Translations under genes and position numbers: made by a program | Notes under the pieces: model-generated | The model's database searches: none | Told to the model about the DNA's origin: nothing | What the model saw: only the letters and a program-made list of their open reading frames with translations | Shown here: positions 24,301 to 37,590 of the stretch, piece after piece | How positions within the stretch are numbered: the first letter of the stretch is position 1 | Layout: each line of letters begins with the position of its first letter | NCBI RefSeq assembly: GCF_036370855.1 | Contig: NC_088099.1 | Location: forward strand, 27,557,501 to 27,621,500 | Length of the DNA: 64,000 bases | From: Dromaius novaehollandiae | Taxonomy: Eukaryota > Chordata > Aves > Casuariiformes > Dromaiidae | Reading direction: 5' to 3'

Positions 24301-26498
24301 AACCAAATTTTTCATGCATTTGCATAAAAAACAATAACAAAGTAACCTTATGGTCTTAAATTCCAGCAGAGCCTTCTGAAATGATCAAAGATTTATTCAG
24401 TCTTTTGATATCAATAATTGTGTTTTATTTGGTTGGAATATTGTCAGTAGCATAATTTATGTGTAAATAACTTTTACAATTTGCAATGCACTGTATACAG
24501 TAAACAGAAAGGGTCCATGCAGAGCACAAAGAAAAGATCAATTGAATATGGTACTGGAGAGCTTGTTAAAATTCTGAATAAGATGTTTTAATCCTCCCTT
24601 TTTCAGAAGAGCCCATGCTCTCTTTCTTATATTATAGTTTAAAATATTTCAAAACCTTTGTAGCATTTGTTAGACAAAGTGTTGGGAAAACCATACCTTG
24701 GAGTGAGAAACTCTCGAAGCAGTGAGAAAACAGAGATAAAGAGACTGAGGGAGGCGCAATACAGGCAAACATTTGTGTGCTGTTGCATCCGCAGTGAGCG
24801 CACACTAGGGCAGCAAGCAGTGCAGCTGATACTATTGCCCTCAGTCCTATGAACTCAAGAGCAGGACTACAAGGAGAAAGCCTCTGTCAAAACCTTGAGG
24901 CCTTCCCAGAGAACTGCCAAAAGCCAGTGTCCCAGCCCACTCTACTCACCTATGCAGGAGGTAAGAAAATGAGGGGAACTCCAGAAAAACTAAGGAGCTG
25001 AGTGCTCACTGTGCAGGTCTGTGCTCAAGGTCCATCCTGACGGGCCTTGTTGAGGATAGGATCTTGCATCGCTCTCTTGTTTTAGTCTCTCCAGTGCACT
25101 GGGACACACTAAAATTACAGAGATGTAATAGGAAGAAAGGTGAAAACAATCATGAAACCATTCATGATATATCCCTTTCAGAATGTTAATATTTGGTAAC
25201 GAGTTTGGTCCCTGTCATCATCAGAAATCCCACTGGTTATTTGGAGTGTGCTTCCTGCTCCATGCCCTGGAGCTTTAGGATTAGAAGAAGCACAGAGGGA
25301 GAAAGAGTGCCCTCCCTTGTGTTATGGGAAGGAAGAACGAAACACAACCAATAGAAATCCAAATTTCCCAATTCTAACAGTTGACAAGAGAATGGAGGAG
25401 TGACTCAGTGTTTCCAGACTCATTAATTTCTCATGCTGTTCTGTCCAGCAAAGACTTTTATTAATGACTGCTGTGAAGAACTTACCTTTACTATATGTAT
25501 ACAAGTGATTTATGATAAGCACTTCTTTAGCTATAGAGTCTTGGATAAAAGTTATGCAGACAAATTGTGAGACATGTATGAATTTCAGGAGTTTAATACC
25601 ATGGAACACCTTCTAAATCATCAAGTGTTTGACTAATGCCTCCCAGTGGACCTCTACAAATAAAGAAACAGCAGAAAAGCAGAGAGAATGGTGTTTACAG
25701 ACAAAACGAGATTTTTTTTTAAATTAAGTGCATTCAGAGGCCAGCCTATAGGCAGGGACCCAAGGTCCTCAATCACCTTGGCAGCACCACTGGAAAAGTG
25801 GTTTTGTAAGACTGGCTGCTGCTTGCAGTGTTCATCCAGCACCTCATGCCAAACTATGCTTTAAATAAATAGCTTATTTTCCCTGGTAAATGGTTTTAAA
25901 TTTTCTTCACACACAATTCTTGTGGCTATTAGAAAACGAATACAACCAACTTTTTTAAATCCAGGTGCAAGATCTTGGACTTCTTTTGGAAAAATCATTT
26001 AGATAATGGATAGAGTTATTTAAACATTAGGATTATATGGACATGTTACTCATTCTGAACAAAAGCTGATAGAGAATATAGCAGGTGGCTGGAGGTTTAA
26101 TATAGTTGAATTGAAAGGTTTTGCTTCCACGATGCTAACTTCTAGATGCCCTAGAAAGTGGGAATGTTGTTTTAGAATGAAACGTCTCTTTTCCCTCATT
26201 TCCCCCAACTGTTTTAGGCACTTTCCATAGTCAATATTAACAGATTTTGAACAGTCCTTGAACCTTTGAAACTGACACATCCCTTGCTAATAGGTCACTC
26301 CACCCTTTCCATACCTAGGATATTCTCAATGTCTCCATGGGGAAATAGTAGAAGGTAACAAAACTGCACACATATGACCATACCTATATGTTGTGGAGAG
26401 CATAAAATGAAGTCACTAAAGGAAATCATATTGAGCAAACTTAAAAATAAGTGTGAAGCGATGGCAATTAATATAGACTACAGTAATAGACATTAACA
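21311..26498. other. AT-rich noncoding stretch, no gene recognised
   Basis: Holds a TG-rich tract at 22071-22100. Short overlapping frames on both strands at 23662-24050 have no known domain. No RNA gene or transposon is recognised. Confidence 0.65.
22071..22100 (+). repeat. (TG)n-rich microsatellite
   Basis: A 30-base imperfect TG run interrupted by TA, GA and TT steps. Confidence 0.9.
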
Positions 26499-26540
26499 TA
26501 TTTACAATAGAATATTTACAATAGAATATTCACAACAGAA
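26499..26540 (+). repeat. 14-bp tandem repeat, 3 copies
   Basis: Unit tatttacaatagaa: copies 26499-26512 and 26513-26526 are identical, and 26527-26540 differs at two positions. Confidence 0.93.
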
Positions 26541-27159
26541 CATCCCAGTTTTCCGCCACTGGCACAATGATGAAGATGTGGTGATACCGATCAACATGGT
26601 AATTAGCATGCCAGATCAGCCTAGAGAAGACTCACACTTACAGTAGCACATCTCATAAACTGTGCTATAAATGAATGTGGACTGTAAGCACAAATTCAGC
26701 AAAACGATGAACTTTAATATTGGCCCATAGCAGTTATAGTCTGTGCATGTCTATGACATTTTTTAAATAGGTTTAAGGAAAAAATTAAAGTGAAAAGGAA
26801 AAAAATAATATATTATGAAAAGGAAGATATGATTGTAAAGCTAGATTCTTGTAAGGAAAACACAGATATCAGAGAAAGATATTTAATAAGATTCTTCTGA
26901 CCTACCTAGACTTCATAAGTGAAACCTACTGGTTTTCTGCATGCCAATCTACCATCCTTCCACTCTGCTGAGGCAGGAAGGCCATTTCACTTCTTTATTC
27001 TAACTGACTGGCCCTTCTTGTTATCACTGTCTTTCATTTTTCTAACAGAAATGATGAAAGAGTTGTGTTATGGAGATGTTTAGCAAGTCTCAGATTAAAG
27101 ATCAGATTATCAAGCAATTCCTGACATTTCTAAAGCAGGGAACAGCTCCCAAGATATCT

Positions 27160-27207
27160 GAATTAGATTAATAGAATACTATTGAATTAGATCAATAGAC
27201 TACTACA
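27160..27207 (+). repeat. 24-bp imperfect tandem duplication
   Basis: Two 24-bp copies beginning gaattagat (27160-27183 and 27184-27207), differing at a few positions. Confidence 0.85.
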
Positions 27208-30200
27208 AGTTTATTATCAAATTCTGAATGACTAAATAAATGAATGACTGTAACTATTAATGCACAGTGTTCCAGAATACAAAATATTTAACAAATTACA
27301 CCTTAGCACACATTGCTCAAAGCAATAATTTGCTTCAAAAAATTTATGAAAATTAGTATGGCTAGTCTGCAGTTAACTGTCTGGAATTAACTTGTCCACA
27401 AACTTTGATATCAGAGAATAATTTGCACATTGATCTAAATGACTGCAATTTTATTTGTAACTTTGCCACCTCATAATACCACGGTAACCTTCATTAATCC
27501 ATAAAGAATCAAATTACTGTATCATCTTATACTGAAAAATAAGTAATGTCTAAAATCCATTACAAAGGAAAATCTGGCTAGCTACTCACTAGGAAAACTA
27601 GAGAGATTATGCAATAGGGTAACAGGTATGTAAGCTGGCAAAGGACACAATGCCAATTATAACAAGTAATTTGATTTGATATTTTGGATTTTTATAGTTT
27701 ACAATTTCCTTTGGAGAGTGGTTCCCATATGCAGTATTCAGTTGTACCGAACAGAACATGTGTTAATAACAAGAATTATCTTGTCATATTTTAAAATGAA
27801 AGGGAATTTTTAAAAATACTGTAGGCAGACTTGTACAGCATATATCTGTGCACCGGAGAATCTAATGTCATTTGTGCTTTTAAATCTAATCTGATGTTTG
27901 TTTACCAAGAAAGGTCAAAACTAAGAGCACTAACAGCTACACCAGGCCTGTGTTACCCTTTCATGTCCAGGGAAGGAGGAATGGCTTTCACATATTCGTA
28001 ATTTACTTTTAAAACATTGAAGTTTGCTCGCTCGCACAAAATACAACCTCAGCGTATTTTTACTATATATTGTATGGTAGGCTCTGAAATATTTAGTATC
28101 GTTATAGTCAGTCAGTCTTTCCTAAATTATCACAAGGGTTGTTCAAAAAGAGCATTTGTCTTTAAGTCTAGAAAAGACGATTAGACTGCTTTATTCTGCA
28201 TATTAATGCAGATAAAAGAATAGTGCTGGCACATGTTTTTTTTTCCATATTGACAAGGTTCCTGTCATTGTACTCAGTAACTCACTGGGACCTCTTTATG
28301 CTAAATATCTCTGCAGAAGTGCCTCTTAGCCACCAAAAATAGATTTAGACAGCAGACTTTGGAAGGCAGTTTTAAAATGCAAACTCATGGCTATAATATT
28401 ATCAAGTCCCTAAAGGAAATAAGATTAGTTTCCAATCTGTTAGTTCACCACCTGTCAGAGACATGGAAATGCCAGTTTTAAAACCTGGAAGCTTTCAATG
28501 TTTCTAAGGTCGGAGGCATTTCTGTGCCCTCTGAAGAGCTGGGGGCTTCTCTCTGCCCGGGATATATAATGTTCCCTTTCCTAAGGCAGCAAGGCCAGAG
28601 CAGTTCAGCTTGTCATGATCCAGCAACAACCACTCTTGAAACAATATCAAGGAGAAACTCAGCCTGGAAAGGAAGCTACAGCAACTTCACCCTCCTGCAT
28701 GGTAGTGCCACAGCCTGTGGCACACATTTTTGTCACCAGGTAGGGAGAAGCTGCCCAGACACTTCCATTCACCCCCAGTTAATGCTGAAGGTCCACCTGG
28801 GCCTCAGGAGCCATTTCCATTACGCTACATATCCCTTCTGCAGGACCTTGTAAAACTATCCAGGAACATTTTAGAATTAGCTAGGATGCATAGGATATGC
28901 AGACTCTACAGATAAGTGGATAGGTAAATCTCTCAACCATTTGCACTGCGTATAATGGCATATAAATTAGGGAAAATACTGCTGTTCCTTAACTCATTAT
29001 GACTAAATGCAACTAGAATATATAATTATCCTTATCTGGTAAGCTATAGAGCTGCTAAATGCATCTTTTCTTTTTCTTGTGTCTCTTGGAAATGTTCAAC
29101 CCGAAATCGCTTGTTACACATAACAAACATTAAGGTGTTGAAAGTCTCAGGTAGGATGAGGACTCGAGGCTCCTGAGCTCTGAAGTGCTAAGAGGTGCAG
29201 TCACTAAGCCACAGGCAGCAAAATATGGAAAGAATCCCAGGGAAACTGTGAGTTTCTAGAAGATCAAAATAGGGTTCAGAAAGAGTCTTAACTGAGACTT
29301 GAGCAGATTTTCATTCTGTTGAGGGGGCTGCTTTTGGCAGAGTCTGTGACAGGGGAATGAATCACATGCTTCTATCTTTAGTGTTCAGTGGTACCTTTAG
29401 GAGATTTGTGTGGATTTAGAGATTCCTGTTGATCACAGGCGATTTCCAAAAATGGTGTTGAATTAAATTTAACACAGATTGTATTGTATTATCGTAAAAG
29501 CAAAAGTTTATTAGCACTTTTTTCTGACTAAATGACTTGACCCCAAAGGTACACATCATCTTGTTAACAGAAAACTTCATTTGCATTGGAAGCAGCAGAA
29601 ATAACCAGGGTTCTTTATGTGTGTGCTTGTATGTGTAGGAGGAGGGGACAGAAATAACTGTGGGATTTGGAAGCACATGTCCTGTCGGTATCCCATCATA
29701 TGTGACATGCATGACATCACTAAACAACTCCCACAAGTAATATTCAAGTCTCATGGCCATTCAGGGAAAGTCGTAGTGGGAGCATGTAAGGGCAATTAAC
29801 CAAGGTGGCAGAAAAGTATCTTTTACAATTAGTACCATTATGCCAGTGACTTCACGAATGTTGATCATCTGTACTGTGATGCCTGAAGTTTTGGAGAATG
29901 CCCTGGCTCAGGACATTGAAAAGCAAGCTCCTTAACTTGATGACAAATCTAAGTTAGGCACTGTGTTAATAACAGGTATTATAATATAAATATTGCCCTT
30001 GTTTTCTGGATGATGAGAATACCTCAGATTTATGCGTATGGCATGTGAATGGATACTATTTCTTCTTCTCCTGTTGTGACATACGTATTTTACTTTTCTG
30101 AGCAAAAGCCACTTACAATTAAGGCAAAATTATATTCAACAGATCTTTCACTAGTTGTATAAAATGAAACCTTTCAAAGAACTGTTTTCACTTTCATATA

Positions 30201-30920
30201 ATTCCTGTCATCAAGCAACATATTACCACAAAGACTGGAAAAGAGGTTGCTTATTTAAAAGATTTCTGAACAGTATAACATAAAAGGACACAAGTCCCAT
30301 TTTCTTGGGAATACTAGTAAGACCACAGCAATATTTCTTCAGTTTAAATCAAACTGTGTTTTATAAAAACTATATAAAATAGTAAACAGTATGTTGCTCT
30401 TACACTGACAGAAACTGTAGCTGTTTTCTTCTTTAGAAAATCAACAAATATTAACATCTTTAAGGTCAAAGGGTTTATTGTTATTAACTTCATGAGTAAA
30501 CAAAGGTTGAAATTATCATGAAAAATCTTACATATCATGAAAAAAATTAGGCATAAAAATAAGAGAGCATAAATAAAAGCAGGTGAATATAAGATATCTA
30601 GAATATGCCCTTACTCCCTTCTCTTGTTTAAATAATTTAATTTCAAACTTTTTCCTAGGGTAAGTCATTCAAGGAAACTAGACACAGGTCAGACACAATT
30701 CATAAATCTTCAAGAATAAAAAATAAGCGCATAACAAAATACAAAACTTTGAGCCATTCATTTTTTGCAGTCCAAATTAGGTGTTACATTCCAAAGTACT
30801 GTTACCCTGGGTCAAACCTGTCAATAAGACTATATGATAACTGGCTTCTGGCACCTCTTTCAAATATACCCAGTAGTTTTTTGACTAATTCTTTCCTTGC
30901 TTAGCACCTGTTTTTTTCAG

Positions 30921-31021
30921 GGTTACTCCTCTGACTTCATCAGAATTATATCTGTTTTACATAGATGTGAGAGCACAAGCCAATTCATTAAATCTAAATT
31001 TAACTTACTTGAGCTTTATAG
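30921..31021 (+). other. Exon-like segment (speculative)
   Basis: An acceptor-like cctgtttttttcag ends at 30920 and a donor-like GTATGT starts at 31022. The 101 bases between are open in one frame (33 codons plus 2 bases). No protein similarity is recognised; splice-like pairs of this quality arise by chance in tens of kilobases. Confidence 0.12.
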
Positions 31022-34000
31022 GTATGTTCTTTCACCTGCGTTACAGAAAAGTTGGTTAAGCCTCGTGTATCATCATAACACGAGAAACAACTGAATGCAA
31101 CAAGAAAGGCTTTGTGGCCCATGACCTTATCTTTTTGAAACTATCTTCTTAAAGTGCTCTGAATTATTCCGGAGACCAATGTGCCTTCCAGCAATATCCA
31201 TCAATCATGAAGCATATAAATATGGCTTGCAGCCTTTGTTACGCATCCTTCCCTCTGAATCATATGGAGAGTAATGGGAACACTACCTACTGCCTGGAGG
31301 AATAATATTTTGTGTTTACATTCTGATATTTTCCACAGCCATTCCTTCTGGGATCTTTTTCCTTCACAAGTATTAAAAAGAAAGCAACAATATTTTGTTA
31401 GGAAGAGGGCCTGTGTTCTTAACACTTGCAAGAAAAAGACTGACTTTTAGCCAACTTTTGAGAGGTCAGACACACAAAAAGGTCCTTACTTTGTGTTCTT
31501 CAAGTATACTGGGCTCTGGCTGTTTTGATTTGGTTCTGAGGAATATCAGGGCACAGCTGTTTAGGTGCTATATAGTGTACGGGATATATTAATCACCATT
31601 AAATATCTATTCAAATATGATCAGCTCTTCAGAAAGAACAATTTCTCTGAAGTATAGCAACAATAACACTTTTGAAATTACTCTGCTAGCTGATACTGAA
31701 TCCATAAAATTCATGCATGATTGAATGACACAGGGAAGATAAACAACAAAGGCTACATAAACTAACCTCTCTTTCACCAGCTTTATTAATGTATAAAACA
31801 TTGAACTGGGAAAATAACAGGAAGAATATTTTTATAGTTGACCATAAGATTCCCTAGTCTGCCAGCTAAAGCTTTGGTTATCGAGCATTAAAAACATTCC
31901 TCTCAGAAGGTAGACTTCAGTGTTGAAAACTGACTAATGTAGTTTCCATGCTTCTGTTCTACATAATGATATTATAAATGCCTACATTTTGTTTTTTCAC
32001 AGTTATGCCTTGATAGAGATACAAGAAAGCTATTTTCATTGCTCTTTTAGTGCAGTTAAGGGAAAAAGAATGTCGCTTTCTACTCTGCTTAATGCAAAGG
32101 AAATGCTTATTCTGAGTATAATGTCAACTACAAGTCAAGCATTTGCTGGAAGCATTAAAAAAAAGTGGTCAGTGCAGGAAAATTGTCAGATTTAATCTAT
32201 CAGATTTAAAATAAGGAAGGAATATTCACACAGGATTTTGTGATCAGGCAATACATAATACTCCATCCAAGCATGCCTAAGACAGGCAGACCTAATATCC
32301 AGGTGGTGAGAAAAATTCCACCCCCTTGATACTGGAGAGAGCAAATAGAGATCATTCTCATTTGATGAGAATTTTGAGGAAAAAAAGTTTTACAGGAACA
32401 AGGAACACAGGACAGTGATGGTGCTTCAAGCAATAGTAGAGGAGACCAAAACTACAGACACTGAAGATGACTGGATGCAGCAGCTGCAGGAGGCATTATC
32501 TTTGTGTAAGATCTGACGTAAGTGATTTCTGCAATGGAGTAACATCTACCAGAAGAAACAACAGGCTGAGATGCAACTGGAAATGGTGGTAGAGCTCAGA
32601 CAGGGCTTTCAGAGATGAAAGGGAGAAGATGGGGCATAGACAGCCCAAGAGCTGCTGACCTCAAAAATGGGGGTTTGGAACATTAATGTGAATGATAATC
32701 TAAAGAAATGTGTAACATCTGTGTGAAGTGTAAGTATTGTATAGTTATATGGCATTCAGCAAACAAAATATTATATCATATTGCTGCACTGCAAGAGTAG
32801 GTATTTGAGGAAATATTATTCTAATGCTAGTCTATACTAGTACTATTCTATACTACTCTAATTTGGTTAGAGAATCTAGTGGCACTAAAATATCACTAAA
32901 GACAGAAGTGCTGAAATTGGGGTCTCACTGGACAATTCAGATCTGACTATTAAAGGTTCTGTTCTTCTACCCTTATCCATTTTAGATAGTTCTTTCTGAG
33001 CAAGCAATTCCAGCCATTACCCGAAAAGTTTCTGGAGTAAGATTCTGCTAAAGGTGAATAAATGTAATTTACTTCGAAGTCAGTGTGGATATGAATATCT
33101 CTCTCTATATATGGATAACCTGGCAATAAAACTCTCAGCCCTCAGAAAGACCTCATTTCAGTGTAAAGGATCTTAACATGTTAAAAAAGGCCTTTACCTT
33201 TTGCCTTAGGCCAAAGGTAGCATCTAATTATAGCATTTGCCCCCCTGAACCATTCAATCAAAAAGATGGCTTTTAACTTTTGCATTAGCATTATGTATAG
33301 TAATATGAAAAATGGAGTAAAATAGAGGTTTATGTTATAACTTCTAGTACCTTGTTGTAAACCACAAATAATAGACCAGAATCTAAAGTGTGATTTTGTA
33401 CTGCAAGTTAATTGATGAGAACAGTTACAGAGGAAAACCTGCTTTGTTCATTGTTACACCCTTCAAGCAAACCAAGACATTATCAGTAATAGATAACTCC
33501 ACAACTGTTTATACAGTAAACATACTCATTTTTTATTCATAAGATAATTTCATGTGAAGTTTATAACATTGCTATTGCTTTAGCATCATCTTACTGTTTC
33601 ATAGATTTTTGAGAAATAACATTGTTTGCTGAAAACAAGCATTGCTATTGACATGATAATTGATAATTCTTCCAATATAAAGGCTGTATTATTTCACAAA
33701 CTCCTTGTATAAATCCAATAGAAAAAGAAAAGAGCATTGAGGAACATATTTTAAGAGTTCTTTGCAAATTTAGTTCTCACTGATAATTACAATGAAGTTA
33801 AAAACATTGATAATAACTTCTTGAAAACTTATTCTTAGAATTCCTTAGCAATAACATTTCAGTATGGGAATGAAAACAGATGAAAGTAATAAAAACTTGG
33901 AACATGTTCCCAAAACCTTGAATGGACTTGCAAGGCTTTATTCTGAAAGAATTGAACTGTTCTCTAAATTAGCTATTACAGTTTCTCCATCTGAACCCTT

Positions 34001-34117
34001 ATCTATCCAGTCGGTGTGTTTGAAATCAGTGTCAAAACATGAGGCAAAAATAGACTTGCTGTGCAGTTTCTCCCTGATATCCAGGTCCTTTGGTGGAGTT
34101 CCACATGGATGCATATA

Positions 34118-34615
34118 CATAAGAATATTCAACAGCTATACTGGATCAAACCACAGATCCACCCATCAGCTGTCTGCTTCTGACAGTGGCCAATACTGAT
34201 GTCCAGGAAAGAGCAGCCACGCACTGATACATCACTGTTATAATCTCCTAGCATCTACAGACTCTAAGGCTGAGGTGATATCTTTGTATTTAATAGCCAC
34301 TGATAGATCATTCCTCTGTTAATATGTCTAATTTTTAACTCAGTCAATGTTTGGAATCCACAAAGAAATGGATTTCACGGAAGTATCTTCTGTGAAAGAG
34401 AGCTGAGTATGCCCTGTGCCTGCTGCCCGATAGTTTCATCTGAGGCTACGTAGCTCATATATCATGACAGGCACAAAACAACTTTTCTCTAATCACGTTC
34501 ATTGCACCACTCGTGGTTTATAGACCTGTATCATGTGCTCCCTCAAGTGTATATCAACTGGGCAGAGGAATTTTAGTCTCTTTAATGTTTCCTAGTGCAG
34601 AAATCCTTCCACTGC
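34118..34615 (-). mobile_element. Old-type CR1 LINE 3' fragment
   Basis: Reading the + strand, the block order matches the antisense 3' region of the CR1 type common in turtles and crocodilians: 'atactggatcaaaccacaga', 'gacagtggccaatactga', 'taatagccactgatagatc', 'cctgtatcatgtgctccc' and 'agtctctttaatgtttcc'. The copy is strongly diverged and frames are broken, so it probably predates the bird radiation. The + frame 33864-34199 and the minus frame 33938-34132 run into it from unique sequence and are not genes. Confidence 0.72.
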
Positions 34616-36221
34616 AAACACTGTTATACAGACATGACAGTTTGTTGGCAATGAGACTGATGGACTGCCAGTCTCAGCTGCTCTGAAACTGCGCCTGTAT
34701 AGGTTCATATTAGCACTACTCACCATCAACTATCCCTCATAGTTCCTGAGAAAAGCTAGGTAAATCTGTAGAAATTTTGTTAATGAAGATAGCTAGTACT
34801 GTACTTTGGGAGGGCAAAATGACAAACCTTTAATTGTGAAGCTGTTCCCCTGATAGAACCCAATTTTCAGCCTCCAAAGCTGCACAAGAGGTGACCTATG
34901 GATAACAGAAGAAAAGTGGGAGAGAAAAGAAGTGCAGTGTCAATTGCTTAACAGACAGGAACGACTGGACAGAGGGGGCACTGGAAGAGGGGCAAAACTC
35001 CTACCCCTTCCTCTACCTATTCTCCCCCTAATATCCTAATAAAAACAGGATTTTGCAGGACTTCTTTGCCTGCCTGCACTTTGCATATCACAGAATCCCT
35101 CACAATGTGCCAATAGGGCGTGCTTCATCTGTTTTATTTTACACTCCAAAATATGGTTTGGGAGCTTCAGGTAGTGCCAAACTTCATCTCTAACCTACTT
35201 GGGTAAACATGAGTATATCTATTTTCTGTGCTGCTGTGTATTCCTGTGTGATTCCAGACACTCATTTTCAACAATAAACTTCTTGAGACAAGATTCAAAA
35301 TAAACCTTGAAGGCGGCCACCATGTAAACTCAAAAGTAATAGCCACATTTTTTCCCAGAGTTTACCTGTAAAAATTAGAGTAGGGTCCATTAGGTAGATC
35401 TCTTCTCAGCTACTGAGAATGTGCTGCTGCTTTTTAGATGGGTAATTATTATGACCACATAGCTATCATAAATGCAGTTATTGTCTCTTTCTCATTCATC
35501 AGTAGGAAGGCTGAAATGTGGTGTCTCAGAATTTCCTCCCTTACACGGTGAAGGCAAGGTGTCCTCAGAAGAGTGTTCCTGACAATAATATGTTCCTTCC
35601 TCCAAGAGATTTCATCAAAGCCTATGCTTATAAGATTGGAGGAAACAAAACCTGTACCCCTTTTGTTAAAGCTTAAGGCTTTCATTGACTGACTGCTGAG
35701 ATATGACTGCACCAGGCTGATGGGAGCACCCCTGGGGAAACATTCCCAGTGTGCCTATCCAATAAGGTTGTACTGTGTCTGCAATGTTACCTGAAATATT
35801 GCTACTGCTACCATTTAATCTAAAGGTCAGCTAATACCCAAGGTATTCCTAACGTAAAATTGTTGTTTACTGTCATCTATATAAATTTAACAAGATACAG
35901 TACAACAGCCATGACAGCTGTTTGGCGGTGGACTAAAAATGAGTCTAGAAATGGTCAAATTAGTTTTTGGTAGGGATCCAAGCATTGCAGTTTCCCATTC
36001 AACTCAGTATTTCTATCTGGGAGAATATTGTAAAATATCTGTATCTGCCATCTGAAGGTCATGTATTTCCACTGCTAATACTTGTGGTAGTTCTGGCTTT
36101 TTCCTATCGGGAGACATTATTATGATGAAGAAATGGGATTCAAGTTTCCAGGAAGGCAGCAGAAATGTTTATTTTTCCATTTCCTTTACAATAAATTGGC
36201 AAGGTCCAGGAGCTAAACAGG

Positions 36222-36242
36222 AAAATAAATAAATAAATAAAA
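36222..36242 (+). repeat. (AAAT)n microsatellite
   Basis: About five copies of AAAT with A-rich ends. Confidence 0.93.
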
Positions 36243-37004
36243 TCCCCAAGCTGTCAGAACTTAATCTCAGTGATTAATGAAAACAGAAGGAAACTCCTGG
36301 ACAAAAAAAATGAAGGAAGGAATGCATAATGTGTTTCATGGAAGTTATGCAAGACCTTACATAAAATGGATGAAGAATGTATATTCAAGAAGACTTTTTA
36401 ACAGGAAGTTCTGTGGTAAAGAAGACTGCCATTTACTGATAAGCAATTACGATTTTGGCTGTTTGACAGGTTGTGTTTTGGGAAATATTTCACTAGGCAT
36501 TCACAGCTGGCAGTGACAATGTCACAGAGATATGTGTAAAGAAAAATGTGTTTTTTCGGATATGTAATATATTTATTATGAACACATTTCTGAGTTATTT
36601 GCAGCCATGGTATCTTGATGCCAGATACATGATTTCAGAAAAATCTAAGTTCAGCTAAGAAAGCTTCTTTGTTCTCTCATGTCTAACACTCTCCTACAAA
36701 CAAGTGGTGACAAAACTGTCAACCACCACTGGGAGAAAGTTGTAGCATTTTCAGTAGGTTTGCAGCCAGTCTAGTATGGATCTTGCTGGACTGGAATATG
36801 GAGAGATACAGACATAGCCGATCCCACCCATGGTCTGGGTGCCATTTTTCAGGAGATAAAAGAAGGATGATCAAGCATGTTTTTTTTTTTTCTGAGAAAC
36901 TACTGAGATACTTTAAAAAGGTGTCCTTTAACAGATATATAGAAAAATGGTTCACTGAGCTACAAGTACTCAGTGCATTGTTTCCTGTTTTTTCTTTTTT
37001 CCAG

Positions 37005-37031
37005 TTAAAGTCAGCAAAATACTGTTAAAAG
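37005..37031 (+). other. Candidate 27-nt micro-exon (speculative)
   Basis: A strong acceptor (ttttttcttttttccag, ending 37004) is followed after 27 bases by AAAAG and the donor GTAAGA (37032-37037). Only one of the three frames is open. Length is divisible by three, as for many in-frame micro-exons. No flanking exons were identified, so this may be a chance pairing. Confidence 0.15.
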
Positions 37032-37379
37032 GTAAGACCTATGCACATCTCACCAAATTGAACAGTTCAAATTTCACAATCACCAAGGTTCCAAATTATT
37101 TCATTCCACCATTTGAAGGCTGAGCTATCAAGCTTTCAGATGATATAAAGTACAGCTTTCTTGTTCAGTAGTATTTGAGAGACCTGGTAAAATTTAATCA
37201 GCTTTTTAAGCTCTGTAAGAAGTTATTTCAGGGATGTCTTAAGGCCTTATAGTGATTTGTTGCATCAGAAGTCCTGTCAGTTTTTTCTTTAAAAGGAAAA
37301 TCAGAGATCACCTCCCAGAGTATTGAAGGTCTTCTTAGGAAGGCATGCAGCTATGAATACAGAAAGGTCTTTAGATCTC

Positions 37380-37590
37380 AGCCCCCAGTTTATTGTGCAA
37401 TCTGGAACAAGACCCAGATAAGTTTTGACTCTTTATGGCAAAGTGGAGACAATAATAGTATTTGCTCTCTCTATCTTGCCAATTTTGGTTGTAAACTCTT
37501 TGTATCAAGGGACTGTCATTCAGTGTTGGCAGCCTGAGTGGGCAGAAAAACTGGGCCCCAACCTCTGTGAAGGTCTGGGGGTACTACTGC
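37380..37590 (+). mobile_element. Ancient MIR/L3-like retroposon relic
   Basis: 'gtggagacaataatagtatt' resembles the 'atggggataataatagta' block of MIR-type elements. 'gttgtaaactctttgtatca', then 'agggactgtcattcagtg' and 'actgggccccaac', resembles the tail of amniote L3/CR1-L3 elements (ttgtaagctctttgggg, cagggactgtctt, ...gggccctgat...). Strongly diverged. Confidence 0.42.

Larger units (their letters stand above)
26541..34117. other. AT-rich noncoding stretch, no gene recognised
   Basis: About 7.5 kb with no recognisable gene. A 24-bp duplication lies at 27160-27207 and an exon-like segment at 30921-31021. The region near 28500-28860 is less AT-rich, contains a TATATAA at 28561-28567 and a 109-codon + frame, but nothing identifies it as a promoter or gene. 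Confidence 0.6.
34616..37379. other. AT-rich noncoding stretch, no gene recognised
   Basis: Contains an AAAT microsatellite at 36222-36242, a 12-T run at 36880-36891 and a candidate micro-exon at 37005-37031. No protein domain is recognised in any frame. Confidence 0.6.

Noticed and set aside
28524..28853. 109-codon + frame just before a TATATAA box
   Set aside because: The TATA-like string lies inside the frame rather than upstream of it, and no domain or splice site supports a gene.
33864..34199. 111-codon + frame
   Set aside because: Its second half runs into the old CR1 relic on the opposite strand.
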